Below are positions 37,914 through 46,452 of a stretch of 64,000 nucleotides of DNA, piece after piece. Every line of letters begins with the position of its first letter. The first letter of the stretch is position 1. The position numbers and the translations under genes were made by a program. The notes beneath the pieces are model-generated. The model searched no databases. It was not told the DNA's origin and saw only the letters and a program-made list of their open reading frames with translations. The DNA comes from Kitasatospora sp. MMS16-BH015 (GTDB lineage Bacteria; Actinomycetota; Actinomycetes; Streptomycetales; Streptomycetaceae): positions 4,588,001 to 4,652,000 of the forward strand of contig NZ_CP025394.1 of NCBI RefSeq assembly GCF_002943525.1. Reading direction: 5' to 3'.

Positions 37914-38615
37914 TCAGCTGGCCTGGAGTGCCCGGTCGCCGCCGAAGGCGGGGCGGTCGGCGGAGTGGATCAGGCCGGTGCGGTAGGCGAGGGAGACGAG
38001 TTCGGCGCGGTCACGGACGCCGAGCTTGGTGCGGACCCGGTAGAGATGGGTGCGCACGGTGGCCTCGCCGATGATGAGTTCACTGGCGACCTCCTCGGTG
38101 GACATGCCGAGGGCCACCATGCGGGTGACCTCCCGCTCGCGGGGGGTCAGTTCGGTCACCTCGGGGCAGGCCACCGGCTCCTGGGGCTCGGGCTGGGCTC
38201 GGAACCAACGGACCAGGCGCTCGGCCACGCTGGGGGCGAGCAGGGTCTGGCCGGCCGCCGCGGCCTGGATCGCGGTGATCAGCTCCTGCGGGCTGGCGGC
38301 CTTGCCGAGCAGACAGCTCGCGCCGGCGTGCAGCACGTCGCTCACCGTCTTGTCGCTGTGGGACGCGGTGAACACCACGACGTTGGGGGAGTCCTCCTCC
38401 TTGCCGAGCCGCCGGATCAGCTCGAGGCCGGAGATGGTCTGGAGGTCCAGGTCGGTGACCACCACGTCCGGGCGCAGGGTGCGCACCAGCACGATGGCCT
38501 CCATCCCGTTCTGGGTGGTGCCGATGACGTCGATCTCGGGCACCGCGTCGAGGATGGTCCGCAGACCGTCCGCGATGACGGGCAGTTGGTCACAGATGAG
38601 CACCCTGATGGTCAT
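37914..38615 (-). CDS. NarL/LuxR-type response regulator
   Basis: 233 residues. The receiver domain carries the phospho-acceptor Asp in VVVTDLDLQ, VVVFTASHSD, and Lys in LLGKAASP. The C-terminal LuxR HTH is LTPREREVTRMVALGMSTEEVASELIIGE. The acidic pocket after the first strand reads ICDQLP with one Asp instead of the usual acidic pair, so phosphorylation may be weak. No sensor kinase lies beside it. ATG 38615 is the conserved start (MTIRVLICDQ). It is likely a cluster-situated regulator. Confidence 0.85.
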   Translation of the reverse strand: MTIRVLICDQLPVIADGLRTILDAVPEIDVIGTTQNGMEAIVLVRTLRPDVVVTDLDLQTISGLELIRRLGKEEDSPNVVVFTASHSDKTVSDVLHAGASCLLGKAASPQELITAIQAAAAGQTLLAPSVAERLVRWFRAQPEPQEPVACPEVTELTPREREVTRMVALGMSTEEVASELIIGEATVRTHLYRVRTKLGVRDRAELVSLAYRTGLIHSADRPAFGGDRALQAS

Positions 38616-38650
38616 TGCGTGAACCCCTCCAAGCCCTCGGAACCGGGGTT

Positions 38651-38827
38651 TCAGTCGTTGCCGTGGTTGCCGCCGGGCAGCCTCGGCACGCCGGCGGCGG
38701 GGGCGTCGGCGACGACCGGCGGCCGCTTGGCCGTCGGCGCGGCCTGGGTGACGGAGGAGGCGGCGACACCACCCAACAGAGCACCGAGCACCAGGGCCGA
38801 GGTGACGGAGAGTGCGGTGAGACGCAT
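38651..38827 (-). CDS. small secreted peptide, unknown
   Basis: 58 residues. It has a classical signal peptide (MRLTALSVTSALVLGALLGG...AASSVTQAA) and a short mature part rich in Pro, Ala and Gly that ends PGGNHGND. GAAGGAG precedes ATG 38827 at proper spacing. It lies between the two regulators and reads the same way. A signalling or regulatory peptide is conceivable, but nothing in the sequence proves it. Confidence 0.6.
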   Translation of the reverse strand: MRLTALSVTSALVLGALLGGVAASSVTQAAPTAKRPPVVADAPAAGVPRLPGGNHGND

Positions 38828-38958
38828 GGACGGACTCCTTCGTGGGGAGGTGGTCTGTTCGGCTTCGCTTCCGCTCATGCTGGCCATCGGCCTTCCCAGC
38901 CCGTTCCCCTCTGGACACCCGGCCGATACCCGGCCCGGGCCGGCCGGCGGGGCCGGCC

Positions 38959-41900
38959 TCACCAGGCCGTCTCCGGCACCTTCATCAGGGTGAACAGCCG
39001 TTCGGCAGAGGCTTGGTGACGCCGCGCCAGCACGAAGTCCCCCTGGGCCCCGGTGGTCCGGGCCAGGCCCCGGAGCGCGCAGGCCTCGTCGTACCGCAGC
39101 TCCATCCGGCAGGCGATCTCGTGGGCCAGCAGCTGCTGGGCCCGGGCCGGCGCCAGCTCGCCCTGCGCGTACCGGACCCGGCCGACCGTGAGGTGCACGG
39201 CGGCCCGGTGGATGTCGTCGATGCTGCCGGCCGCCCGGGCCAGCGCGTGGTCGGCGCTGTCCGCCGCCTCCGCCAGCCGGCCGAGCCGGACCAGGGCGTC
39301 GGCCCGGCGGGCCAGCACCAGCGGGAGCACCGAGGGGAGGTTGATCCGTTCGCAGCGCTCCAGCGCCTCCTCGGCCCGCTCCAGCGCCTCCTCGTGGCGG
39401 CCGAGGCCCTCCACCGCCAGCGAGAGGTTGCTCAGCGCGTCGACCGAGAGCGGGACCTCCTGGATCGAGTCGAAGATCGCCACCGCCCGCTCGGCCGCCT
39501 CCGCGGCCTCCTCGAAGCGGCCCATCCGCACCTTGATCAGGCCGAGCATGCTGAGCGAGGAGCCGTCCAGCCGGGTCAGCCCGAGCTCCCGGGCCCGGCG
39601 GTTGACCTCCTGGTTGAGCTCCAGCGCCCGCTCCAGCTCGCCCATGCTGTTGTACGCCTGCCCGAGCCGGGCCTGGCAGGCGGCCTCGCTGAGGTCGTCG
39701 GCCATCTGCCGGGAGAGCTCGGCGGCCTCCTCCAGCCTGGCCACCGCGTCGCTCAGCCGGCCGAGCCGCCACATGCCCATGCCGAGGTTGGTGAGGTTGA
39801 GCCTGGTCAGCGACCGGTCGCCGAGGCGCCGGGAGGCGGCCACCGCCTTCTCCAGGGCCGCGTTCGCGCTGGCGTCGTAGGCGCGGATGCTGGAGTGGAA
39901 GCCCAGCTCGCGCGGCAGTCGCGCGGCGTGCCAGTAGAGGCCCTCGGTGTAGGCGGCGTCCACCGCCGCGAGCATCCCGTCCCGGTGCTGGTCGAGCCAG
40001 AGCAGCGCCTTGTCCTTGTGGTCGAAGGCCGGGCCCGCCGGCTCGGCCGGCTGCTCCTCCCCGTCCTCCCGGTAGCGGCGCCGGCCGGGGAAGAGCACGT
40101 CGCCCGCCCGCTCGGCCATCAGCACGTAGTGGTCGAGCAGCCGGCGCACCGCCTGCCCGTCCTCGGTGGCCTTCTCCGCCTGGGCGACGCGCTGGACGAA
40201 GCTGCGCACCAGGTCGTGCAGGGCGTACACCCCGGGCTCCCGGGCCTCCAGCAGCCGGACGTCGACCAGCTCCTCCAGGACGTCCTCGGCGGTCAGCACG
40301 TCGGTGTCCAGCAGCGCGGCGGCCTCGGCGGCGTCCAGGTACCGGCCCGGGTGGTGGCCCAGCAGCCGGAAGGCCGTCCGCTGCTCGGCGGGCATCGACT
40401 GGTACGAGAGCAGCAGCGCCCCGGCCACGCCCCGGCCCTCGCTGGTGAGTTCGTCGAGCCGGCGGCTGTGGTCGCGCAGCCGCTCGACCAGGTGCTGGAC
40501 GGTCCAGTGCGGGCGGTTGGCCAGCCGGGCGGCGGCGATCCGGACGGCCAGCGGGAGGCCGCCGCAGAGCCGGAGCAGCTCGCGGGCCGCCTCCGGCTCG
40601 CGGGCGACCCGCTCGGGGCCGAGGGTGTTGCGCAGGATCTCCTTGCTGTCCGGCTCCGGGAGCGCGCCCACCGAGCGCCACCGGACACCGTCCAGCCCCG
40701 TCAGCCGGGGGCGGCTGGTGACCAGCACCAGGCTGTCGGAGGCGGCCGGCAGCAGGCCCCGGACCTGCTCGGAGGAGGCGGCGTTGTCCAGGACGAGCAG
40801 CAGCCGCCGCCCGCGCACGAAGGACTGCCAGCGCGCGGCCCGGCCGGCCGGCACGGTGGGGATCTCCTCGCTGGGGATGCCGGCCGCGGCCAGCAGATCG
40901 CCCTGGGCGTGGAAGGCGCTCAGCGGGTGCTGGCCCGGGGTGAAGCCGTGCAGGTCGATGAAGAGGCAGCCGTCCGGGTACCGCGCGGCCAGCAGGTGGG
41001 CGGCCCGCACCGCCAGCGCCGTCTTGCCGCTGCCGCCCATGCCGTCCAGGGCCAGCACGGTCGAGATGCCCGGCACGGCCCGCTCCGCGGCCTCGGCGAC
41101 CCACTGCAGCTCGGTGCCGCGGCCGGAGAAGTCGCGCACGTCGAAGGGGAGCGCGTACGGCGCCTCGGCGGCGGCCGGGGCGGTGACCACGGCGGCGGGA
41201 CGCTGGGCGGGGGAGAGGTTCTGCCGCAGGATCCGCTCCTGCAGCTCGGTGAGTTCGGCGCCCGGGTCGATGCCCAGCTCCTCCGCGAGGTGGCGCCGGG
41301 CGCGGGCGAACTCGTCCAGGGCGGCGGCCTGTTGGCCCGAGTGGTAGAGGGCGAGCATCAGCCGGCTGCGCAGCGATTCGCGCAGCGGGTGGTCCTCGAC
41401 CAGCCGCCGCAGCTCGCCGGTGACGGCGGCGGCCTCGCCGGCCTCGATGCACAGGTCGTAGAGCTGCTCGGCGGCGCCGAGCCGCTGCTCCTCCAGCGCG
41501 GTGGAGGCCGCGTCGATCACCGGGCCGCCGGCCCCGGAGAGCACCGGCCCGCGCCAGAGCGCGAGCGCCGCGCGGAACCGCGCCACGGCCTGGCCCGGGT
41601 CGCCGGCCTCCAGCGCCTCCCTGGCCTGGGTGAGCAGCTGCTGATGGCGCAGCAGGTCCAGCTGGTCGGGGCCCACCACGGCGCGGTAGCCGGGGCCGTC
41701 GGTGAGGATGAGCTCGGGGCCGCGCGGGATCCGGCCGCGCAGTTTGGCCACGGTCTTGCGCACCTGGTGCTCGGCGCTGTCCGGCGGGTCCTCGTTCCAC
41801 CCGGCCGCGACCAGCCGGGAGACCGGCACCACCCGGCCGGCCTCCAGCAGCAGCATCACCAGGACGCGTCGCTGCAGCGCCCCGCTGACCAGCACGGATT

Positions 41901-41991
41901 CCCCACCACTGCGGATCTCCAGCGAACCGAGCACCGCGAACTCCGCAGCCTCCTGACCCTCCTGGGCCCCCCTCGACGTCGCGGCCGACAC
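38959..41991 (-). CDS. AfsR/SARP-family transcriptional regulator
   Basis: About 1010 residues: N-terminal OmpR-type winged helix (FAVLGSLEIRSGGESVLVSG...RRVLVMLLLEAGRVV), bacterial transcriptional activation domain (YDLCIEAGEAAAVTGELRRL), NB-ARC ATPase with Walker A DGMGGSGKTALAVRA, and a C-terminal TPR array (for example LGQAYNSMGELERALELNQE). Such proteins activate antibiotic clusters from direct-repeat sites near -35. GTG 41991 has GGAGGGG about 7 nt upstream; an in-frame ATG at 42051 is less likely. Likely cluster activator. Confidence 0.9.
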   Translation of the reverse strand: MSAATSRGAQEGQEAAEFAVLGSLEIRSGGESVLVSGALQRRVLVMLLLEAGRVVPVSRLVAAGWNEDPPDSAEHQVRKTVAKLRGRIPRGPELILTDGPGYRAVVGPDQLDLLRHQQLLTQAREALEAGDPGQAVARFRAALALWRGPVLSGAGGPVIDAASTALEEQRLGAAEQLYDLCIEAGEAAAVTGELRRLVEDHPLRESLRSRLMLALYHSGQQAAALDEFARARRHLAEELGIDPGAELTELQERILRQNLSPAQRPAAVVTAPAAAEAPYALPFDVRDFSGRGTELQWVAEAAERAVPGISTVLALDGMGGSGKTALAVRAAHLLAARYPDGCLFIDLHGFTPGQHPLSAFHAQGDLLAAAGIPSEEIPTVPAGRAARWQSFVRGRRLLLVLDNAASSEQVRGLLPAASDSLVLVTSRPRLTGLDGVRWRSVGALPEPDSKEILRNTLGPERVAREPEAARELLRLCGGLPLAVRIAAARLANRPHWTVQHLVERLRDHSRRLDELTSEGRGVAGALLLSYQSMPAEQRTAFRLLGHHPGRYLDAAEAAALLDTDVLTAEDVLEELVDVRLLEAREPGVYALHDLVRSFVQRVAQAEKATEDGQAVRRLLDHYVLMAERAGDVLFPGRRRYREDGEEQPAEPAGPAFDHKDKALLWLDQHRDGMLAAVDAAYTEGLYWHAARLPRELGFHSSIRAYDASANAALEKAVAASRRLGDRSLTRLNLTNLGMGMWRLGRLSDAVARLEEAAELSRQMADDLSEAACQARLGQAYNSMGELERALELNQEVNRRARELGLTRLDGSSLSMLGLIKVRMGRFEEAAEAAERAVAIFDSIQEVPLSVDALSNLSLAVEGLGRHEEALERAEEALERCERINLPSVLPLVLARRADALVRLGRLAEAADSADHALARAAGSIDDIHRAAVHLTVGRVRYAQGELAPARAQQLLAHEIACRMELRYDEACALRGLARTTGAQGDFVLARRHQASAERLFTLMKVPETAW

Positions 41992-42088
41992 CCTGTTGTC
42001 CCCTCCCCTAGCAGAGCCGAGCCCCCCTTCACCGCGACAGTAGAACACCATGAATGACTACACCAGGTTGCGTAATGGCAGATTCCGG

Positions 42089-43102
42089 TCACGGCCCGGA
42101 CGGCCTGACCTCCGCGATCAGGTCCCGGCGGGCCTCGGCCACGCGCGCCCGGGTGAGCTCCGGAGTCTCCCCCTCGACCACCACGTAGGCGCGGTGGGAG
42201 CGCCGGTCGCCGACCGGGGCGACCGGGTCGCCGGCCCGGTACGGGAAGCGCGCGCCGCACACCCACGGGCTGACGGCGATCTCCTCGGTGCCGGTGTAGG
42301 TCTCCAACCGGCCCTCGGGCAGCAGGAAGAAGCCGACCTCCGCGTACCGCTCGGCCGGCCCCACCACCGGCCGGCTGCCGAGCAGCCCGGCGAAGAGCGC
42401 CCGCTCCGGGTCGCAGCCGCGGGCGATCTCGATCAGCAGCGGGATGCGGTCGCCGGCCGGCTGCGCCCGGCAGGAGACCACCCGGGGCCCCAGCGGCAGC
42501 AGGGCCACCTGGCTGTGGGCCGGCCCGGACCGGTACCCGCTGGCGGTCAGCAGCTGCTTGACCGCCGCCGTGACCTGTCGGGCCGTCCGCTCGGGCAGCG
42601 GGGCCGGGTGGAGATGGCCCGTCAGGTGGAAGTCCGGTGCCCCGGTGGTGCGTTGGGCGGTCAGGCCGATCAGGTGGTGGGTGCCGTCCACCGTCAGGGT
42701 CTGCACGCTGACCCGGGGGGCCTCGGCGGGGGCCGCGACCGCCTCGCAGCCGCGCAGCCGCTCGTGCACCTGCGGCGGGTTCGGGGTCAGCCCCAGCCGC
42801 CAGGCCTCCCGGGCGACCGGCAGCACCGAGCTGCCGTGCCCGCAGTGCAGCACCACGTCCAGGTCGTGGGTGCGTGCCGTCCGCGCGATCAGGGCGCGCA
42901 GCGCGTCCTCGTCACCGAAGTCGGCGAGCAGCAGCTCCTCGGAGAACTCCTCGAGCAGCGGCCGGAAGTCCTCGTCGAGCAGCGCGGGATCCCAGAGCGA
43001 CCAGATCCGGAAACCCAGTTCGGTTCCCTTGCGCACCAGTTGATGGCTCGGCATCACCAGCAGCAATCTGAACTGCGAGCTTCTCTCGGAGTGTGCACGC
43101 AT
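42089..43102 (-). CDS. ATP-grasp-like protein with degenerate active site
   Basis: 337 residues. The order of elements follows biotin-carboxylase-like ATP-grasp ligases: an N-terminal domain (LLLVMPSHQLVRKGTELGF), NPPQVHERLRGCEA where a Lys usually follows NPP-x, HLIGLTAQRTTGAPDFHLTG, and a late block LLPLGPRVVSCRAQPAGDRI, corresponding to the HVE-type and N-R-GGD metal site. Several catalytic residues, including the N-R-GGD acids and Asn, appear changed. It may be a ligase with altered chemistry or a non-catalytic homologue. ATG 43102 follows GTGGGGGTC. Confidence 0.6.
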   Translation of the reverse strand: MRAHSERSSQFRLLLVMPSHQLVRKGTELGFRIWSLWDPALLDEDFRPLLEEFSEELLLADFGDEDALRALIARTARTHDLDVVLHCGHGSSVLPVAREAWRLGLTPNPPQVHERLRGCEAVAAPAEAPRVSVQTLTVDGTHHLIGLTAQRTTGAPDFHLTGHLHPAPLPERTARQVTAAVKQLLTASGYRSGPAHSQVALLPLGPRVVSCRAQPAGDRIPLLIEIARGCDPERALFAGLLGSRPVVGPAERYAEVGFFLLPEGRLETYTGTEEIAVSPWVCGARFPYRAGDPVAPVGDRRSHRAYVVVEGETPELTRARVAEARRDLIAEVRPSGP

Positions 43103-43142
43103 GACCCCCACTGTGCACAGCCCGGTTCCCGCGCCGTTCCCC

Positions 43143-44474
43143 TCAGCTTCCCTCGATCACCGGGGTGTCGGCCGCATCGCCGTCTGCCGCCGGGGCGACG
43201 AAGAGCGGGCGGGAGCCGAAGGCCAGGGCCGCGACCACCAGCATGGCCAGCACCACGCCGAGGAAGGGGGCCCAGGTGCCGTAGGCACCGAGCACGAGGC
43301 CGCCGAGCTGGGAGCCGATCGCCGAGCCGCCGACGGTGACCGTGATCGCCCAGGTGTACGCCTCGGTGACGTAACCCTCGCGCGCGGTACGGGAGATGAG
43401 CTCGTAGGAGAGCGCTGTCGCCGGGGCCTCCAGCAGGCCGAGGGCGACCAGGGCCACGCTCATCGACCAGTTGTCCCAGGCCACCAGTACCAGGGCGGAG
43501 GCCACCCCGAGGGCCAGCAGGGCCCAGGCGAAGACCGTCTCGGTGGGCTGGCGGAAGGTGCGGCTGCCGTACCAGAGCCCGCCGAGGATGCCGCCGACGC
43601 CCCAGACCCCGAAGACCAGGCCGATCTGGTTGGCCGAGCCGTGGGTCTCGACGAAGGTGGGCACCGCGACGTTGTAGGCGCCGGTGGCCAGCCCGGCGGT
43701 GAAGAGCAGCACCAGTAGCCGGACCAGCGGCCTGGAGCGGAGGGCGCCCAGCGGGTCGCGCTTGCCGGTGACGGGGGCCACCTTGCGGCCCCGGGAGGCC
43801 CGGGTCAGGGCGAAGCCGAGCGCCCCGATGCCGGTGAGCACCCCGCCGACCACCAGGGCCGAGCCCGCGTCGCCCCAGATCAGCACCAGGCTGAGCAGCA
43901 GCGGCCCGCCGATGGTGAAGGCCTCGCCGAGCACCGCCTCCAGCGAGAGGCCGACCCGCTCGGTGTTGCCCGGCGCGCTCCAGAGCGAGCGGATGCAGCC
44001 GCTGATCGGCGGGATCGCGGCGCCGGCCACGACCGCGCAGGCCAGCTGCAGGGTCAGCGCCTTCGGGTCGGCGAGCACGAAGCCGATCAGCGCCAGCGGG
44101 TTGACCAGGCCGGTGATCAGCAGCACCGGCGGCTGCCCGTACCGGTCGACGAACCGGGCCACGAACGGCGCCAGCAGGGCGGCGCCGATGCTGTAGGCGG
44201 AGAGCATCAGGCCGGCCTGGAAGTAGCTGAGCCCCCGTCCGGTGGAGAAGACCACCATGGAGACCGAGATCAGGTAGAGCGGGAGCCGGCCGAGCACGCT
44301 CCAGAACAGCGGGGCGCGCATGACCTTGTCGCGGATCGCCGCCGCGAACGGGTTCTTGACGGCGGCGGGCTCGGCGGCCGGCTCGGCGGCGGGCTCGGTG
44401 GGCTCGGCCGCGGGGGCTGCCGAGGGCTCCAGGGCGTCGGCGTCCTGCGCGGCTTCGGAGGCGGTGGGCGGCAT
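43143..44474 (-). CDS. MFS transporter, likely exporter of the cluster product
   Basis: A 443-residue integral membrane protein with about 12 hydrophobic segments and a long Ala/Glu/Pro-rich cytoplasmic N-terminus (PAAEPTEPAAEPAAEPAA). Recognisable MFS features are FQAGLMLSAYSIGAALLAPF and a D-RYG loop (ARFVDRYGQPP) after the second helix. It lies between the ATP-grasp-like gene and the PPTase gene within the cluster, reading the same way. Export or self-resistance is the likely role. Confidence 0.85.
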   Translation of the reverse strand: MPPTASEAAQDADALEPSAAPAAEPTEPAAEPAAEPAAVKNPFAAAIRDKVMRAPLFWSVLGRLPLYLISVSMVVFSTGRGLSYFQAGLMLSAYSIGAALLAPFVARFVDRYGQPPVLLITGLVNPLALIGFVLADPKALTLQLACAVVAGAAIPPISGCIRSLWSAPGNTERVGLSLEAVLGEAFTIGGPLLLSLVLIWGDAGSALVVGGVLTGIGALGFALTRASRGRKVAPVTGKRDPLGALRSRPLVRLLVLLFTAGLATGAYNVAVPTFVETHGSANQIGLVFGVWGVGGILGGLWYGSRTFRQPTETVFAWALLALGVASALVLVAWDNWSMSVALVALGLLEAPATALSYELISRTAREGYVTEAYTWAITVTVGGSAIGSQLGGLVLGAYGTWAPFLGVVLAMLVVAALAFGSRPLFVAPAADGDAADTPVIEGS

Positions 44475-44524
44475 GGGGGCTCGCAATTCTCGCGGGCGCG
44501 GCCTCCCGGGCGGAGGCCGCACGG

Positions 44525-45253
44525 TCAGCTGGCTGGTGCCGGGGCGGTGGGCCGCCCCGGGGCGTGCACGGCCGCGGCCCGGGCGCCGCGGACCAGGCTC
44601 TCGCCGCTGCGCACGGCCAGCGGCGACCGGGGGCCGCGTACCGCGACCGCCCCCACGTACGGGGCGGGCAGCGGCAGGTCCCGGAGGGTGTACTCCGCCG
44701 GACGGCCGAGTTCGGCGGGGAGGGTGAGCGGGGTCGTGCCGTCCAGTTCGATCCGCCCGGGGTGCACGGCCAGGCCCTGTCCGCCGGTCTTGAGCAGGGC
44801 CTCCTTGCGGGTCCAGCGCCGGGCGAAGTCCGGGTAGTCGCGGCATTCGGCCAGCTCCCGGGCGCAGAGGCCGGAGAGCGCGGCGGCCGACGGGGCCGGG
44901 GCGGCGGTGGCGTCCTCCACGTCCACCCCGACCGGGTGGTCCGCGACGGCGAGCACCGCGAGCCCGCCCACGTGCGAGAGCGAGAACTCCGGCCGGGGGC
45001 CGGCCGTGGCCAGCACCGGCTTGCCGTGCGCCGGGTCCGCGCAGTGCGCGCAGGCTCGGTCGAAGCGCAGCTCGGCCGGGCTCAGGCCGAGCCGCTCGCC
45101 GAGCACCAGGCGGGTCAGCACCCAGGCGGCGAGGAAGCGGTGCCGGTCCGCCGGGAGGGCGATCCGCTGCCGACGGCTGCGCTCGGGCCCGTCGAGCAGC
45201 CCGGCGAGCGACTCGGGCACCCGGTCGACACCGACGTACCAGACCTCGGCCAT
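44525..45253 (-). CDS. Sfp-type 4'-phosphopantetheinyl transferase
   Basis: 242 residues. The signatures are HPVGVDVEDAT (Mg ligands) and FARRWTRKEALLKTGGQGL. It transfers phosphopantetheine from CoA to carrier-protein serines, here the NRPS PCP and perhaps the stand-alone ACP encoded upstream. The C-terminus carries an extra Ala/Pro tail. A hairpin separates it from the ACP gene. Confidence 0.92.
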   Translation of the reverse strand: MAEVWYVGVDRVPESLAGLLDGPERSRRQRIALPADRHRFLAAWVLTRLVLGERLGLSPAELRFDRACAHCADPAHGKPVLATAGPRPEFSLSHVGGLAVLAVADHPVGVDVEDATAAPAPSAAALSGLCARELAECRDYPDFARRWTRKEALLKTGGQGLAVHPGRIELDGTTPLTLPAELGRPAEYTLRDLPLPAPYVGAVAVRGPRSPLAVRSGESLVRGARAAAVHAPGRPTAPAPAS

Positions 45254-45275
45254 GACGTGCTCCGCTCTGCGCCGG

Positions 45276-45308
45276 CCGGAGCGCCACGGACGGGCCGTGA
45301 CGCTCCGG
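45276..45308. terminator. hairpin between ACP and PPTase genes
   Basis: An 8-bp outer stem CCGGAGCG/CGCTCCGG with a second 5-bp stem CACGG/CCGTG inside lies in the 74-bp gap. It may end the diiron oxygenase-ligase-ACP transcript. Confidence 0.5.
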
Positions 45309-45327
45309 GGCGGCTCTGCTCCGTGGG

Positions 45328-45582
45328 TCAGACCGCCGGGGTGGCCGCAGCCGCCGGGGCGAGGAACTTCTCGTTGATCCGGTCGAGGGTGCGGAAGTCG
45401 TCGATCTTCAGGTTCGCGACGTCGATCCGGTCCCCGGTGAGGTCCTCCAGGAGCGCGACGAACTCGAGGAACGAGACCGAGGCGATGAGCCGCGACTCGA
45501 TCAGATCGGTGTCCCCGGCGACCTCGGTCTCCAGGTCCGGGTGCTTGCTCCGGATCCAGCTGATGATTTCGTCCATGTCCAT
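45328..45582 (-). CDS. stand-alone acyl/aminoacyl carrier protein
   Basis: An 84-residue four-helix carrier protein (MDMDEIISWIRSKHPDLE start). Helix II begins IESRLIASVSFLEFVALLED. The attachment motif DSL is ASV, so the Asp before the serine is lost though the Ser remains. Its neighbour is an aminoacyl:carrier-protein ligase, as in known stand-alone CP/ligase pairs that load glycine or alanine. Modification by the nearby PPTase is expected but the altered motif leaves doubt. Confidence 0.8.
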   Translation of the reverse strand: MDMDEIISWIRSKHPDLETEVAGDTDLIESRLIASVSFLEFVALLEDLTGDRIDVANLKIDDFRTLDRINEKFLAPAAAATPAV

Positions 45583-45601
45583 ACCTTCCTGAAGCCGCCG
45601 G

Positions 45602-46426
45602 CTACGCCGCGGACTGGTGGATCGCGGCGAGCGCGGTGCGCGCGTCGCCGTGCGCCTGGAGCAGCACGTGGACCCAGCGCTCCACACCGAAGGCCAGGCA
45701 GCCGCTGAAGGCGGACTCGCCCTCGAAGGAGATGCCAAGGCGCTCCCCGAAGAAGTTGCGGTGCCGGTTGACCGAGGCGATGGCGGTGCCGTCGGCCGCG
45801 ACGAACTCGTACTTCACCGGGTCCATCTGGTTGAGCAGCGACCGCGAGCCGTCACCGAGGTAGAACGGGTCGGTGGCCGGCTCGTGGCTCACCTTGACCC
45901 CGAGCTCCTCGGCCAGCGCCAGCACGAGCTCGGTGGAGCGGGCCAGGTGCTCCAGCACGCCGTCCCGGCTGCCGACGTACAGGGCCTCCCGCATGTGGAA
46001 GGAGCGGAGCCGGCGCAGGCCGTCGTAGTGGTCCTCGTTCCGGAAGCAGCGGCCGATCGAGGTCACCACCTCCGGGGCCTGAAGGGCGCGCTCGCGCAGG
46101 TGCAGCAGCAGGCCGTAGCAGGTGGCGGTGGGCAGGCAGGTGCCGGTGGAGACCAGGCCCTGCTCGGCGGCGGGCAGCTCGGCCTCGCCCCGGGCCAGCT
46201 CCTCGCGGGCCGGCTCGGTGAGGGTGGCCACCGGGAGGGCGAGGTGCGGGAAGTTGCGGAAGAAGTCGAGGCGGGCCAGCTGCTCCACGGGCAGCAGGGC
46301 CGGGCCGGCCACCGGCCGGGCCCCGAGGGTGGTGGCGATCTGCTGGAACCTCTCCTCGACGGCCGCGAAGAGGGCGGCCTCGTCGGATTCGAGGACCGTG
46401 ATTCCAGGGGCGAGGAACGTCGGCAT
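45602..46426 (-). CDS. amino acid:[carrier protein] ligase (atypical seryl-tRNA synthetase-like)
   Basis: 274 residues, the class II synthetase catalytic core without a tRNA-binding arm: motif 2 region SIGRCFRNEDHYDGLRRLRSFHMRE, likely Zn ligands in GTCLPTATCY and FSGCLAFGVERW, and motif 3 AFGVERWVHVLLQAHG. Family enzymes activate a small amino acid (Gly or Ala) as adenylate and load it on the adjacent carrier protein. It lies 19 bp upstream of the ACP gene on the same strand. The tRNA synthetase role is excluded by size and missing domain. Confidence 0.85.
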   Translation of the reverse strand: MPTFLAPGITVLESDEAALFAAVEERFQQIATTLGARPVAGPALLPVEQLARLDFFRNFPHLALPVATLTEPAREELARGEAELPAAEQGLVSTGTCLPTATCYGLLLHLRERALQAPEVVTSIGRCFRNEDHYDGLRRLRSFHMREALYVGSRDGVLEHLARSTELVLALAEELGVKVSHEPATDPFYLGDGSRSLLNQMDPVKYEFVAADGTAIASVNRHRNFFGERLGISFEGESAFSGCLAFGVERWVHVLLQAHGDARTALAAIHQSAA

Positions 46427-46452
46427 GGGATCTCCCGTCGGGGGCGGAGGCG

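Noticed and set aside
45602-46426. Seryl-tRNA synthetase
   Set aside because: At 274 residues it lacks the N-terminal tRNA-binding coiled coil and pairs with a carrier protein gene.
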